DNA of 64,000 bases from Chrysemys picta bellii (Eukaryota; Chordata; Testudines; Emydidae), in assembly GCF_011386835.1 (NCBI RefSeq), contig NC_088792.1, positions 40,042,882 through 40,106,881 on the forward strand. The letters are read 5' to 3'. The notes beneath the pieces were generated by a model. It was not told the DNA's origin and searched no databases. It worked only from the letters and a program-made list of their open reading frames with translations. Position numbers and translations under genes: made by a program. This document shows, one piece after another, positions 43,922-55,866 of this stretch (position 1 is the stretch's first letter; the number at the start of each line of letters is the position of its first letter).

Positions 43922-44455
43922 CAGGGAGACAGACCTGTCCTCGCTTACAGACAACCCCCCAACCTAAAGCAAATACTCACCAGCAACCACACATCACTGA
44001 ACAAAACCACTAACCCAGGAACCTATCCTTGTAACAAACCCCGATGTCAACTCTGTCCACATATCTATTCCAGTGACATCATCATAGGACCTAATCACAT
44101 CAGCCATACCATCAGGGGCTCGTTCACCTGCACATCTACCAATGTGATATATGCCATCATGTGCCAGCAATGCCCCTCTGCCATGTACATTGGCCAAACC
44201 GGACAGTCTCTACGCAAAAGAATTAATGGACACAAATCTGACATCAGGAATCAAAATACTCAAAAACCAGTGGGAGAACACTTTAACCTGTCTGGTCATT
44301 CAGTGACAGACCTGCGGGTGGCTATATTACAACAGAAAAACTTCAAAAACAGACTCCAACGAGAAACTGCTGAGCTAGAATTGATATGCAAACTAGACAC
44401 AATCAACTCCGGTTTGAATAAGGACTGGGAATGGCTGAGCCATTACAGACATTGA
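43922..44455 (+). CDS. PLE linker and GIY-YIG endonuclease fragment
   Basis: An open frame of ~177 codons with no stop until TGA at 44453-44455. The first part reads 'DRPVLAYRQPPNLKQILTSN' and 'PCNKPRCQLCPHI', the conserved linker between reverse transcriptase and endonuclease in PLEs, with a Cys cluster. 'GSFTCTSTNVIYAIMC', 'MYIGQTGQSLRKRINGHK' and 'GEHFNLSGHS' then give the GIY-YIG nuclease with its Arg, His and Glu positions. The 5' border is the inversion breakpoint, so RT and start codon are absent. This is the longest PLE coding piece in the window and identifies the family independently of copy 1. Confidence 0.85.
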   Translation, partial: QGDRPVLAYRQPPNLKQILTSNHTSLNKTTNPGTYPCNKPRCQLCPHIYSSDIIIGPNHISHTIRGSFTCTSTNVIYAIMCQQCPSAMYIGQTGQSLRKRINGHKSDIRNQNTQKPVGEHFNLSGHSVTDLRVAILQQKNFKNRLQRETAELELICKLDTINSGLNKDWEWLSHYRH

Positions 44456-44654
44456 ATCTGTCTCCCCTTGTAAGTATTCTCACACTTGTTATCTAACTGT
44501 CTGTCTGTACTGGGCTAGCTTGATTATCACTTCAAAAGTTTTTTTTCTCTTAATTAATTGGCCTCTCAGAGGTGGTAAGACAACTCCCACCTGTTTATGC
44601 TCTCTGTATGTGTGTATATATATCTCCTCAATATATGTTCCATTCTATATGCAT

Positions 44655-44692
44655 CCGAAGAAGTGGGCTGTAGTCCACGAAAGCTTATGCTC
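44655..44692 (+). ncRNA. Hammerhead-ribozyme-like motif in PLE 2
   Basis: Identical to 7531-7568: CCGAAGA, stem II GTGGGC/GTCCAC with loop TGTA, GAAA, GC-TTAT-GC, TC. Same core U4-to-C change. Confidence 0.5.
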
Positions 44693-44780
44693 TAATAAAT
44701 TTGTTAGTCTCTAAGGTGCCACAAGTCCTCCTGTTCTTCTTTTTGCGGATACAGACTAACACGGCTGCTACTCTGAAACC

Positions 44781-44793
44781 TATGGTTAATTGG
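44781..44793. repeat. Right TSD of PLE copy 2
   Basis: Exact 13-bp copy of 43399-43411. Confidence 0.9.
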
Positions 44794-46063
44794 GGCACTC
44801 GAAGTTCTAAAGTATAGTGTTAGGGCTGAGAAGAAGGATGTTCTGTCTAGACATGCTAAAAGAGAAAAGTTCACGCATGAATCTATTAAAATCAACACTT
44901 GAATTCTAGAGCACCATTAAACTGACTGGGCTGACAGCAGCTTATTATTTTAACTGTGAAATAGTTTAAGCACAAGGGTTTAAGGTAATATATCATAAAA
45001 TACTCTAAAAAAGGAAAGTGGGGATAAAAATGTGCCAATCTTTGATCCCTATCCAGCAGCTGACTGTACAATGATAGATCTTTGCAATAGATGGTAAAAT
45101 AAAACATGGCTACCAGATTAAGAGTAATTCGTGCCTCTTGCAGCATAGAGCCATGAGACCACAGGGGAGCACCAGGAGAGACTGTGCCCCCAGCTTCAAA
45201 CCTCCCCCAGATTGCCCAGTGGATGCACACTCTGCGCCATACATAAGGATGGCACAGATTGCTTTCCTAGTGTGCAGGTCCCACTCCACCAGTCAATGAA
45301 GAGAGGATGTGGGGCCATAGTCCCTCTCCTTCCTGGATAATTTGTTCCTTTGAGGGAGTTACTTTAAATAAAGCAGTCTCCATTCCTTAAGGGAACAACA
45401 GATTTAAAAAAATCATTCAATAACAGTCCAAGCTAATGAAGGGCTATTTATAAAAAACAAAAGAAAAACTGAACTGGGATTGAAAGAACAATTACAAAAG
45501 GACTAAGTAGTTCTTTCTATACAGGAATAACAAACTAAAAGTTATGCTGCATTATAAAGAGATGGTCCAAAAATGGGGAAGCGGGACAGTGGAATCATCC
45601 ATTTTTCTTCAAAGTTTCCTGAGCAGCTCTAATGATAAGTAATAACCACTTCTCTATTTAAAAAATCATTAAATGGGTTTCTCTTATCCAGCCATCTCAA
45701 CTTCTGTCATGGGAACTGGAAATATTCTTTGATAACCTCAGCAGTCAAATCCAGAGTCAAACCTGCTACTCACTCCACAGAGGGACAATTTTGCCTTTTA
45801 GCTACCTAGTCTTTTGACCTGGGACTTCACTGCAGCTCCACTCAAAGGAGCCATCCCAACTACCCAAATTACATGTGTTCTTCTTTCAGGAAAACTTCTA
45901 GAATATGCATTTTAGAGGCTTCCTTGACAACTGTTAGATCATTGCAACATTCTCTGGCACCTGCCAATTAAACTTCTGTTACTACAAATCAGAAGGTGGA
46001 CACGGTCAAATAGTTCTATTGCATCTGTTGGCACCTCTATTGATAGAGAAGATCTAGATAGAA
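44794..46063. other. Non-coding stretch, no gene seen
   Basis: AT-rich. The 112-aa minus ORF at 44892-45230 has no domain. Confidence 0.5.
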
Positions 46064-46071
46064 TGGTTTAT

Positions 46072-46376
46072 CAGGGGTCGGCAACCTTTCAGAAGTGGTG
46101 TGCCGAATCTTCATTTATTCACTCTAATTTAAGGTTTCGCGTGCCAGTAATACATTGTAACGTTTTTAGAAGGTCTCTTTCTATAAGTCTACAATATATA
46201 ACTAAACTATTGTTGTATGTAAAGTAAATAAGGTTTTTAAAATGTTTAAGAATCTTCATTTAAAATTAAATTAAAATGCAGAGCCCCCCGGACCAGTGGC
46301 CAGGACCCGGGCAGTGTTAGTGAAAATCAGCTCGTGTGCCGCCTTCGGCACGCATACCATAGGTTGCCTACCCCTG
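46072..46376 (+). mobile_element. hAT MITE (CAGGGGTCGGCAACC family), copy C
   Basis: Third copy, closest to 42742-43049. Left flank 'tggtttat' (46064-46071) recurs after 'cccc' at the right as 'tggtttat', overlapping the expected terminal TG. This is consistent with an 8-bp TSD and a 2-bp loss at the junction. Confidence 0.85.
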
Positions 46377-48022
46377 GTTTATTGTTTTCATAAAACAATA
46401 GGACCATCATTTATGAAAGTCTAAGTCCAACATTTTCAGATTGGGTGCTTAACAATGTGCACCACAGTTAATACGTAGGCAACTAAATTAGTGGCCCAAT
46501 TATCAGCAGTGCTGAGTATGCATAGCTCCCATTAACAGATTTTTTCTTCATGGGCCTAAACAGTAACTTAAATACGTATGTGCACGTTTCATGATCTGGT
46601 CCTAAATGGTGTGCCCAGGCCATTCAAAGGAAGCATTGGAAATCAGGGGGTCAGGTTCTCTGTCCTCGATCCACAACGCTTTTTCACAAAATCTTTCTTC
46701 TATAGAAAAAAATAGATGCAACAAAAAGACTTGTGTGCCTGATGCTGAAAAAAGAATGTTTGTGTAATACAAGAAATTGTTCCAGAACTGCCCCTCCTTG
46801 TGGGCGGCAGTTGCTAACCTTGGCAGTGTTACAGGGGAAGTATCTGAAAGCATTGCCTGCCATGTAAATGTCAGGGCATAAAGTTAACAATACCAGGTAC
46901 TCTTTACACATTCTTGCCACTTTTCTCAGCCCTTTTTCAACTTCCGCACCACAATCCAAACTAGGAAAAACCTGCCTTGAGGATTACTATTGTGAGATAA
47001 ATCAACTTGCAGGGGCATGCAGCAGAGTGTTTTTAGAACAATGACAATGGTCTTTGCAGAGGGAAATGAATCATTTATGAAGAGGGTCCTGTGTGTGGCC
47101 ACAAACTTCTAAATGGTAAAGTCTTGACTAAAGTTGATTTTAAAAATCTAGAATCACTATTTAGAAGCGTGTTTACTTTGGGCCAAACTGTGATTTAATT
47201 TGTACTGTTGTAAACCTGGGATAACCCCATCAATTTATATAGAATCACTCCAAGAATAGAATGCTGCTCTTTATTTCTAATTCCAGCCTTAAAACATCCA
47301 TGTGTCATGCCTGTGTTTTATTGCTTTCCTCTGTAGAATAAAGAATAAAAACCAGTCTTGGTGCCAACAATGTTTGTGAGCCAGATACAGCAAGTACTTA
47401 TTTAAAACTTATTTTTTGTTTCTTACCAGCAAGGAAAACATTAGTAGTTTGAGCAAGAAATCCCAATTATGGGCCAGGTTTTGACTGACCCTTGCATGTG
47501 TATGAGGAATCGGGTGAGTCTTTCACAAACACATATACATACACAGAAAATAAACGGGCTTTCCTCTGATTACCAACTCATCCCAACTTCTAGATGGCAC
47601 CATTTGAATCAGGGAGTGGAGACCTAGGGAGCTTCTCTTTTGTGACCTGTCCTTCTTTGCTAGAAGGGCCTTGGCAGGCAGTGATAGGGCCTGCTAGGGG
47701 AATGAGGTCAGCTCCCTGGCCTTTGTTTTTGCAGACAGATTTGCCAAACTGAGAGACAAATGGAGGCAGAAGGAACTCAAAGAGAGACTCACTCATCAAT
47801 CACTCATCTTGATTTAACACTGAGGCTACCACTCTAGTCTCTGAATTCTCACTGCCACAAAGGGGTGGAGCTCAGGATGTAGGATCATGGTTTTGACCAA
47901 ACCCACACATGAATGCACTAGCCCACAGAATGGGCTGGGCACATAGAAGGGGATTGGCTTTACCAGCTTAAAGCATGAACCCTATACACAATGCAAAAGT
48001 AGGGATTAGTTTAGTAATAACA
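46377..48022. other. Non-coding stretch, no gene seen
   Basis: Contains an old repeat-like segment at about 46430-46520 ('acattttcagattgggtgct'). Otherwise featureless. Confidence 0.45.
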
Positions 48023-49010
48023 CAGTAGAACAGGGGCGGGCAAAGTTTTTCGCCTGAGGGCCACATCAGGTTTTGGAAATTGTATGGAGGGCCAGTTAGG
48101 GGAGGGGGGCGTGGCCCAGCCCCCACCTCCTATCCACCCCCTCTGCTTCTCGCCCCCTAACGGCCCACCCCTAGGATTCCTCTCCCATCCAACCCCCCTT
48201 GTTCCATGACAGCCCCCCAGGACCCCTGCCCCATCCACCACCACCCCGCTCCCTGTCCCCTGACCACCCACAGAATCCCTGCCCCTGACTGCCCCCCGCC
48301 ACCCCATCCAACCCCCCTCCTTCCTGACTGCCCCCCAACCCCTGCCCTCATTCAACCCCCCTGCTCCCCGACCTCTGACTGCCCCAACCCCTAGCCACAT
48401 CCCCACCCCCTGACCACCAACCCAAACTCCCCAGCCCTCTATCCACGCCCCTTACCGTGCTGCCTGGAGCACTGGTGGCTGGCAGCGCTACAGCCATGCA
48501 CCATGCAGCACAGAGCACCGGGTCAGGTCGGGCTCTGCAGTGGCGCTGCCCCAGGAGCTTGCAGCCCCGCTGCCCAGAGCATTGCGCTGGCAGCGGGGTG
48601 AGCTGAGGCTGCAGGGGAGGGGGAACAGCAGGGGAGGAGCTGCAAGCTAGCCTCCGGGCAGGAGGGTCCCACGGGCCATACTTTGCCATCTTTGCAGTAG
48701 AACCTTGATTTTATGAACAAAAGTCTTACAAATGACCAGTTATATGAAACTTTTTCCCTGACATGAGGGGGAAAAAATTCACATAACTGAAGTAATATTG
48801 ATGAACACCAAGTCAACGTTCCTTCACATTCCAATGTCTTCAATGCATTGAAAATCAGTTTGCAGGGATTTGAAGGACAGGAAGAAAGCAACGCAATGGC
48901 CCTACTGCAATGCACCCACCGCACCTACTGTAATTTGTTTAGTTTAATGAACTTTGATTTTATGAACTCCTCAATTCCCAATTAAGTTTGTAAAATGGGG
49001 GTTGTTCTGC
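48023..49010. mobile_element. Tigger-like element interrupted by a hAT
   Basis: The left terminus CAGTAGAA (48023-48030) continues after the hAT as 'cagtagaaccttgattttat' (48695 on). The right end near 49009 reads 'gtttgtaaaatgggggttgt' plus 'tctgca', a decayed inverse of that terminus. Internal 'aatgaactttgattttatga' repeats the motif. Non-coding. Confidence 0.6.
48031..48694 (-). mobile_element. GC-rich hAT element with 8-bp TSD
   Basis: 'caggggcgggcaaagttttt' at the left and 'actttgccatctttg' at the right. 'cagtagaa' is duplicated at 48023-48030 and 48695-48702. The interior is a C-rich array of 'cctgaccacc', 'gactgccccc' and 'catccaacccccct' words. Same family as 2566-3280. ORFs of 113-133 aa are artefacts. 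Confidence 0.85.
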
Positions 49011-50055
49011 ATTATTAACCAAGAGCATCTTATCTCTTAGTAGAAAAACCTGTACCTACTGAACAATATAATAATCCAAAAAGTCAGGCTTTTGAACATT
49101 GTGGTAATTTTTAGAGAGGCAGAGTATGGTGGAGAGAACAGCAAATGTTGAGCCAGGACCAGGGGGGTCCTTTTCTGACTTTGTCAAATGGCATGACCTT
49201 AGATAATCCCTTTTATTCATATATAAAATAAACAGAGCTTTGTTAATGCCCTAAGCAATACCTGACAGCGCGGGAAGGATTCAGATTACAAATCCATTTA
49301 ACAGACTATGCCTCAAAAGAATGTTGCAAATCTGACATTTGCAAAGCAATTTGAGATCCTCAGATGAAAGACAGTACTTTATACAATTTCAAAATTATTA
49401 ATCATGCCATTCAACACCATGAGGGAAACAGCCCACATTAACAATATTCTTATTACTAAATCAGAAGGCAGCATTTGTGAAATTTTAAACAGAATGTCAT
49501 CATAAGAGACTTCTTGCTCACAACGTGTTAAGAATAATGCCCAACAGCTCAGGAACTAAGCCCACTTCCTCCCACTTGTAACTGTTAAAACTATCATCTA
49601 TCAAAATATTTAACAAGGTTAAAAATCTATGGAGAATACAGTCTTGTTTACAACATAAATATAAGTGGGAGCTAAAACTACAGCATACATCAATCAAAAA
49701 ACAATCAAACTGGGTTGTAGACTTCAAAATTCAGTAAGCTTACTCAACACATCATTACACACACAGAAACAACATCAATTATATGTAGTCAACCCTATTT
49801 TAAAACTAAAGCAATAAGCAGAAAGTGCAGCACAAGATTACTGTGAGTGCACACAGAAAACAGAATACAAAAGTAGCATGACCATTTCAACCATTAGGAA
49901 AGAATAAATCCACCATGTAGGTAACCACCAAATCTACTCCCCAGAACTCTGGCTGGATCACTCAGGCTGGGTCTGGGGAAATGCATGGTGGACAAAGTGA
50001 CAAGGAATCCTTTTCCCAACATGGCAAAGTGTCAGCAATGCTGCTGCCAGAAAGT
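49011..50055. other. Non-coding stretch, no gene seen
   Basis: AT-rich, no recognised repeat. Confidence 0.5.
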
Positions 50056-50057
50056 TA

Positions 50058-50840
50058 CAGTAGAATCTCAGAGTTACAAACACCAGAGTTACGAACTGAC
50101 CTGTCAACCACACATCTAATTTGGAATTGGAAGTACGCAATCAGGCAGCAGCAGAAACAAAAAAGCAAATACAGTATAGAATTGTGCTAAAAGTGAATAA
50201 AAAGCAGCATTTTTCTTCTGCATGGTAAAGTTGCAAAGCTGTATTAAATCAATGTTCAGTTGTAAACTTTTGAAAGAACAACCACAGGGGTGAAAGTAAC
50301 TTAAAGGACTTACCAGTATGCCAGAGTCCTGAGCAGGGGCGTGGACTCAACCAGAAGAGGCATGGCCTTTCATGATTTAAAGGCCCCAGGGCCTTTAGAT
50401 CATCCTGGAGCTACCATAGGCAGCTGGGAGCCCCGGGGCTCAGGGGCGAATTAAAGGGCTACCGTGGCGCCCCAGGCCCTTTAAAGTGCCGCCGGAGCCC
50501 TACCACCGCTGGAATAATGGCGGCAGGGCTCAGGCGGTGATTTAAAGGGCCCAGGGCTCCCTGCAGTTGCAGGAGCACCAGGCCCTTTAAATCCCCACCC
50601 GAGCCCAACTGCAGGAACCTTGGGGCTCCGGCAGCGATTTAAAGGGCCAGAGGCTCCAGCCACTGTGGGGAGCCCTGGGCCCTTTAAAGCGCTGCTGGAG
50701 AAGCCAGTCCAGTCCGGCATGGCATACCTACCGTACTGGCTTACTTTCACCTCTGAACAACCATAACGTTTTGTTACGAACATTTCAGAGTCACAAACAA
50801 CCTCCATTCTCAAGGTGTTCGGAACTCTGAGATTCTACTG
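50058..50840. mobile_element. Tigger/pogo element with TA duplication
   Basis: 'cagtagaatctcagagttac' at the left and 'cggaactctgagattctact' plus 'g' at the right are inverted. TA flanks both ends (50056-50057 and 50841-50842). The interior is short and interrupted by a hAT at 50285-50755. Confidence 0.85.
50285..50755. mobile_element. hAT (CAGGGGTGAAAGTAA family), 8-bp TSD
   Basis: Termini 'caggggtgaaagtaac' and 'cttactttcacctctg'. 'aacaacca' is duplicated exactly at 50277-50284 and 50756-50763. The interior has repeated 'aaagggcc' and 'ggccctttaaa' words. Inserted into the Tigger element, so it is younger. Confidence 0.92.
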
Positions 50841-50842
50841 TA

Positions 50843-52945
50843 TACTAGTCCCACAACCCTAGAGTGCCCACCTATAGGGTAGGAGAGAGTTAGAGGATCT
50901 GTACAGCCTTGCTTTCCACTATCTCCAAAATCCCACAGCATTCTGTCACTCCAGAACACCATGGGAAAGAAAGGGTAGGCTCCTTGGAAGTCCTACAAAT
51001 ATTCTGAAGGGAGCTCTTCTCCTTCCTGTCCAACATCCTTTCGAGACAATGGCACGCCATGTCACCCCAACCCAGAGGGACAGAGAGGTCAGAACTCCAG
51101 CTAGATTTCCCTCCCTGCCCTCCATTAACTGTATTAAAACCTTATCTTTTCCTACCAGCACCACTTCAGCCTTTGCCATATTGAGCTAGATAATAACGCT
51201 CACAAAAAATAAAACAAAAGCCTCATCTGATTAGGGGTCTGATTCTATGAAGCACATTGAGGTCAATGGAATTTGAAGATGCTCACTACCCACCAGGAAG
51301 CATTCAGGACTGCAACAGGATTAGACCCTGGGCCAAAAATATAATGAGCTCAAGAACTGTAATATTTTATATGCTCAGACAATTGTCTGCTTAACAATCA
51401 TCTATATGTATGGAGGATATGAACTAAGATTACTCTTCTTGTATGCTTACTATATGCCTATTTAATTGGCCGCTTTAAAAAAAATCAGTATAGTGTGGTA
51501 ATTGTTTTTAAAATTATCTATTAATTATAACATCTGCTATTGCCTCCCTCTACTTTTCCCTGATCTGCAGATGTTTTGCAGCAGGATCCCAATAAAATTG
51601 GGTAATTAGGACAGGCTCTGTCAGGAACCCACATCATTTTAGCAAGAATCTACATGCAAAATAATGTGTTTTTAATCATGTTATACATGTAAATGAAAAT
51701 TAGATGAGTACCATTAATGTTCAGAAAGTAGTATGTATTACTGGGGCCCTTCCCCCCTACCCCGCCATCCACGGCACTTGGGGAAAAGAAACATGTCTTA
51801 TAGATTTGACAATCATCCCAACAAAGCCAGAGCATAAGAGAGCAACCAATCAAAAACCCTTCCCCTTAAATAAAGATGTTTTTAGAAAGTGTTTTAAATA
51901 AAAGGTTCAATACATACTTTTGGAAGTGCCATATTTTATATTCTAAGTGACACACAGAGAGACTTACACCTTTAAAATCATACTCTGATCCATTTATTAT
52001 ACGAATTTACCACAAAAATACATCAGCAAGTGTCATAAAAAGCCTCTTCCACCAATGTTTTTATTATATGTCTGGGAAGAAAAAGGATTAAGAGATAATT
52101 AAAGTTGGGTCTATTCTGATATATACTGCAACTTCTACTTAAATGAAAGTATTATTCACACAAAAGCTGGTTTCAAAAGCCAAAGTGAGTTCATGTATCA
52201 CTTAAATGGTAGCCTAAGTAATACAGAAAGTCAGACTTTCAGACACTTTTGAGGCCCTATTTAACTTCTTCTATAATGCCTACTCCCAAATTCTGCTTTC
52301 TTCCCCTTGATTAAGCTTACCAATTTCCCCTGCTTTTTTTCAGTTTCCAGTAGATGCCTTAACCCCTGGATGAAATTCTCTATTGTCCAGCCCCTTACAA
52401 CACACATTGGGTCTGATGCAAAAATCAGAATATACGTAAATTAGTCATTTCTAAGTGTCTTTCACTTTTTTTTACATAGAAGCTTAAACATATTAGAATA
52501 ATGTTTACACCCACTACTCCAAAGTCAAAGTACATAGCCTTCAGAGATAAATTAATCTGTGGGAAATGCTGAGCCAAGCAGTACTACATAATACTCAAGT
52601 GCAAAGAATGCTTCTTCCATGTAGGAATTTGCCAGTAAGAATATTTGCTCATTAGTTGCTCAATCCTGCTCCCATAGAAGTTAATGACAAAATTCCTGTC
52701 TTAGATCCTGATCCAAAAAAGCACTGGAGCATGTGCTTTAACTTTAAAGCCTGTGAGTAGCCCTATTCCCAGGCTTCAAAATTTTAATCAGGTCTTGAGG
52801 TGAAAGATGTAAGCAATATTTTTGCGTCAGGTTTAGAAGCAACATAAAGGAATAGTAATCCTTCCTTTCTCACATCTTGTCTATTAGATCTGATTGGATC
52901 GTTTTTGACTAAATGAAATGTCAAAGCCCAAATGTTTCTTGGAAA
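50843..52945. other. Non-coding stretch, no gene seen
   Basis: About 2.1 kb AT-rich sequence. At about 52700-52770 'agatcctgatccaaaaaagc' suggests an old dispersed repeat. No coding signal. Confidence 0.5.
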
Positions 52946-52947
52946 TA

Positions 52948-53138
52948 CACCGCTACCTCGATATAACGCGACCCGATATAACACAAATGTGGATATAATG
53001 TGGTAAAGCAGTGCTCGGGGGGAGGGGGAGGGCTGTGCACTCCGGTGGATCAAAGCAAGTTCAATATACCGCGGTTTCACCTATAACGCGGTAAGATTTT
53101 TTGGCTCCTGAGGACAGCTTTATATCAAGGCAGAGTTG
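52948..53138. mobile_element. Tigger-like MITE
   Basis: 'accgctacctcgatataacg' plus 'cgacccgatataac' at the left. The right end 'ctttatatcaaggcagagtt' plus 'g' is its decayed inverse. TA lies on both sides (52946-52947, 53139-53140). Non-coding; the 98-aa minus ORF across it is spurious. Confidence 0.7.
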
Positions 53139-53504
53139 TATATTGGTTTCAACAAAGTTTTCGTCAGGAGGGTTTTTTGGTCCAGGCCTTCGAGAGAGAG
53201 GAACACATTTTCTCCCCTCACCCAGCATAGCCTGGGGGTTACAGAATTAGCCTGACATGTAGAAGACCCAGATCTGAATCCCTGCTATACCAGGATTCAT
53301 AGAGAGCTGGGATAAAAAAAAATTCTGTGTTCTCTTATCTTCCTGAATCAAAAAGGTGAGGTTTCACTCTGAAAACAGACATTTTGACACAAGTGTATTT
53401 AAAAAAAAAAAAAGTTCTAAAGGCTTTGTTTTACATTCCAACATGGAACAAAACAAATTTCACAACCTAGAATGTGGCCACCTTCGGCCAGCTGTATTGT
53501 CTAT

Positions 53505-53620
53505 TTAGTTTGTAAGCTTTTTGGGACAGAGGCTGCATCTCATTATGTATTTGTACAGTCTAGAGTAATGGGATCCCCATTTTACTTGGAGCCAGTAGGT
53601 ATTAGTGTAATACAATTTAA
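53505..53620 (+). mobile_element. LINE 3'-tail-like fragment (L2/L3 type)
   Basis: Same order of words as 17090-17170 and 62790-62880: 'ttgggacagaggctg', 'tgtacagtctagagtaatgg', then 'ggtattagtgtaatacaa'. Confidence 0.45.
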
Positions 53621-54186
53621 TAAAAATACATGGAATGTTCTATGAGTATGGGAGACAGAGAAATATGAAGCAAGTTGCTATCTTTGGTTTATTCCATTTA
53701 ATGTCAATTTTAATTGTTTAAAACTTCCTTTGTGTTTTGTATATTTATCTCCTTTTGTGAGATATTCCATTTCACTCTTGTGATTCCTGTCTAGTTTTCT
53801 TCTTATCTGTACTTGCACTTGCTTTTAGAAACAGAACCAAGTGAAATCTCCAGCTGAAAGATTAGAGTTATGTTTCCACACTAAGCGCACAGGAGAAGAT
53901 TTAGTACAGTAAGGGCCTGATCATGTTAGGAACTGAGTGCATACTGTCAGGTTCTGAGCATTATCAACTCTGACTAACTGCAGTAGGATTGCAGAGTGGG
54001 CAGCACCACACTGGATTGGACCCTAACAGAGAGGAAAGCGACAGAAAGTGGAAAAGAAGGGGGGGAAGCAGGGTTTAAAACTCAGTAGATGAAAGAACTA
54101 AACTCTGCTAGATCTCATGTCATTGTGAGAAGGCGAGTGTTCTGTATTCCAGACTGCAGCACCATGCTTTTTAATCAGTCAAAATC

Positions 54187-54188
<2 letters not shown>

Positions 54189-54220
<32 letters not shown>
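54189..54220. repeat. Homopolymer T run (32 bases)
   Basis: Uninterrupted T tract. It could be the A-tail of an antisense retroinsert, but no element is recognisable next to it. Confidence 0.9.
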
Positions 54221-54223
<3 letters not shown>

Positions 54224-54749
54224 GATTTCACATTAGATACTGCTTATGCTGAAAATGTGATACTTTTCTATAGCAGAATTAGAATGTCATCTATGGAAAC
54301 AGAACAGAAAGAAAACTGTTAAAAGAGTACATGCAACTCAAATAAATATATTCCATACTGTACTGATAGCCAATTATTAAAGACATATTTTCAAAGTCAC
54401 CATTTGTGTCCTGCAATACCCTGTTCAAACCCAAAGTAAATTAAATCATAGAACACTAAAATAATAAAAGTTATGGAAACTGCAAGTTGGCTTTAGATGT
54501 GTATTGTACTGCCTGGGATGCAGCCTCACTCAATGTTCCTCTGAGTCTGAGAATGACTTTAGCATAGGGGCTTTCAACTAGCAATTCCCAATCTGATCAC
54601 TCACATAGAATAAGCGAGGACGAAGTAGTGGTGGTTTGAAAGGCTCTCTGGTTACATCAAGCTTCTGAATCAAAATCAGACACACTAAAAATACTCCTAC
54701 ATGTAGCGCAAAAGCAGAAGGAAAGAAGGACTGAATCTAACTTCCCAAT

Positions 54750-54941
54750 CAGGGCCGGCTCCAGCATTTCTGCCGCCCCAAGCAAAAAAAAAAAAAAAAG
54801 CCGCGATCGGCGGCAGCAGCAGGTCCTTCGCTCCTAGAGGGAGTGAGGGACCTGCCGCCCCTGAATTGCCGCAGGTGCCGCTCCTCTCCCTTGGCCGCCC
54901 CAAGCACCTGCTTGTTAAGCTGGTGCCTGGAGCCGGCCCTG
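54750..54941. mobile_element. hAT MITE (CAGGGCCGGCTC family), 8-bp TSD
   Basis: Termini 'cagggccggctccagc' and 'gcctggagccggccctg'. 'ttcccaat' is duplicated exactly at 54742-54749 and 54942-54949. Short internal-deletion form (192 bp) of the family at 12298-12860. Confidence 0.93.
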
Positions 54942-54949
54942 TTCCCAAT

Positions 54950-55774
54950 ACAGGAATAAATTGCCTACTTTCATTTTGTGTATACACATGCATACCCCTC
55001 CATCAGGCACTCAGATAATACAGCAATAAGGGCAATCTAAGACACTGTAGTATCTGTGTGCTTAACAATTTTTAATGTATTTATCCTCATAACACCCCGT
55101 TATCCACATTTTCCTGATGGGGAACTGAGAGGGACTAAATGAGTTGCCCAAGGTCACACAGGAAGTCTTTGATGGAGCAGGGATGTGGACCCAAGTCTCC
55201 CAAGTCCTAGGCTGTAACCACTGGACCATCCTTCCTCCAAAAGTGCCATACAGTTGCAAATTAAGTGCCTGGACAAGGAGACTTCCTTGCTTGTACATGA
55301 CTATAAAGCATTAAACTGCACTTCTGCCCTGAAAAGTGTCTTTACCAAACTGGAATTGTTGGGAATCCACCTTTGTTAACCTCACTAGTAACACATCAAA
55401 CTAGCTCAGTTTACAAAGTTTTGGGGGGGTTTTTAGGTTGGTTTGTTTCAAACTCTCAGCTCTACTACTTAGCCTGTGATGTGACAGTCAAACTCTGTTC
55501 TTTCTGGCTTGTGCACCACCACCAGTAATAAAGATGCTGCAGGACATATCGATTGTCATTTGTGATGTTGCTCAGGTGTAAGTGAAAACAGAATTTCAAT
55601 ACAATGAACCATATTTCCAGATGTGTCTAAAAAAATCTAAATAGAAATTAAGTTAGAGTAAATTATACCTACTTCCACTCCCTAAACATGCATATCACAC
55701 TAACTTAGACTCCTTTAGACTTACTCGGTATAATACCCATTCCTAGTAGTGAATCTCCACAAAAAGGTCAGGTT
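54950..55774. other. Non-coding stretch around a MIR SINE
   Basis: No gene seen. A MIR-like SINE lies at 55085-55240. The rest is unremarkable. Confidence 0.5.
55085..55240 (-). mobile_element. MIR-like SINE, antisense
   Basis: 'gatggggaactgagaggga', 'gttgcccaaggtcacacagg', 'gatggagcagggatgtggac' and 'aaccactggaccatccttcc' in this order are the reverse complement of an amniote MIR-type SINE. Confidence 0.75.
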
Positions 55775-55866
55775 TGACAAAGCCCTAGTTGGGGATTGGT
55801 CCTGCTTTGAGCAGGGGGTTGGACTAGATGACCTCCTAAGGTCCCTTCCAACCCTGATATTCTATG
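55775..55866 (+). mobile_element. CR1 3' end
   Basis: 'gacaaagccctagttgggga', 'gagcagggggttggactaga', 'tgacctcctaaggtcccttc' and 'caaccctgatattctatga' form the CR1 3' UTR with its terminal ATTCTATG repeat. Confidence 0.9.

Larger units (their letters stand above)
43412..44780 (+). mobile_element. Penelope-like element with inverted head (copy 2)
   Basis: The left part 43412-43919 is an inverted partial copy (minus). The right part from ~43921 to 44780 is a direct copy reaching further 5' into the coding region and ending '...acggctgctactctgaaacc'. The two parts form a large stem with a ~310-nt loop (43920-44228). The 13-bp TSD is exact. The arms differ at a few positions, so this copy is somewhat older than copy 1, or was less homogenised. 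Confidence 0.85.
53141..54741. other. Non-coding stretch
   Basis: No gene. Contains a LINE-tail-like piece (53505-53620, 'gtaagctttttgggacagag', 'tttgtacagtctagagtaat') and a 32-base T run. Confidence 0.5.
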
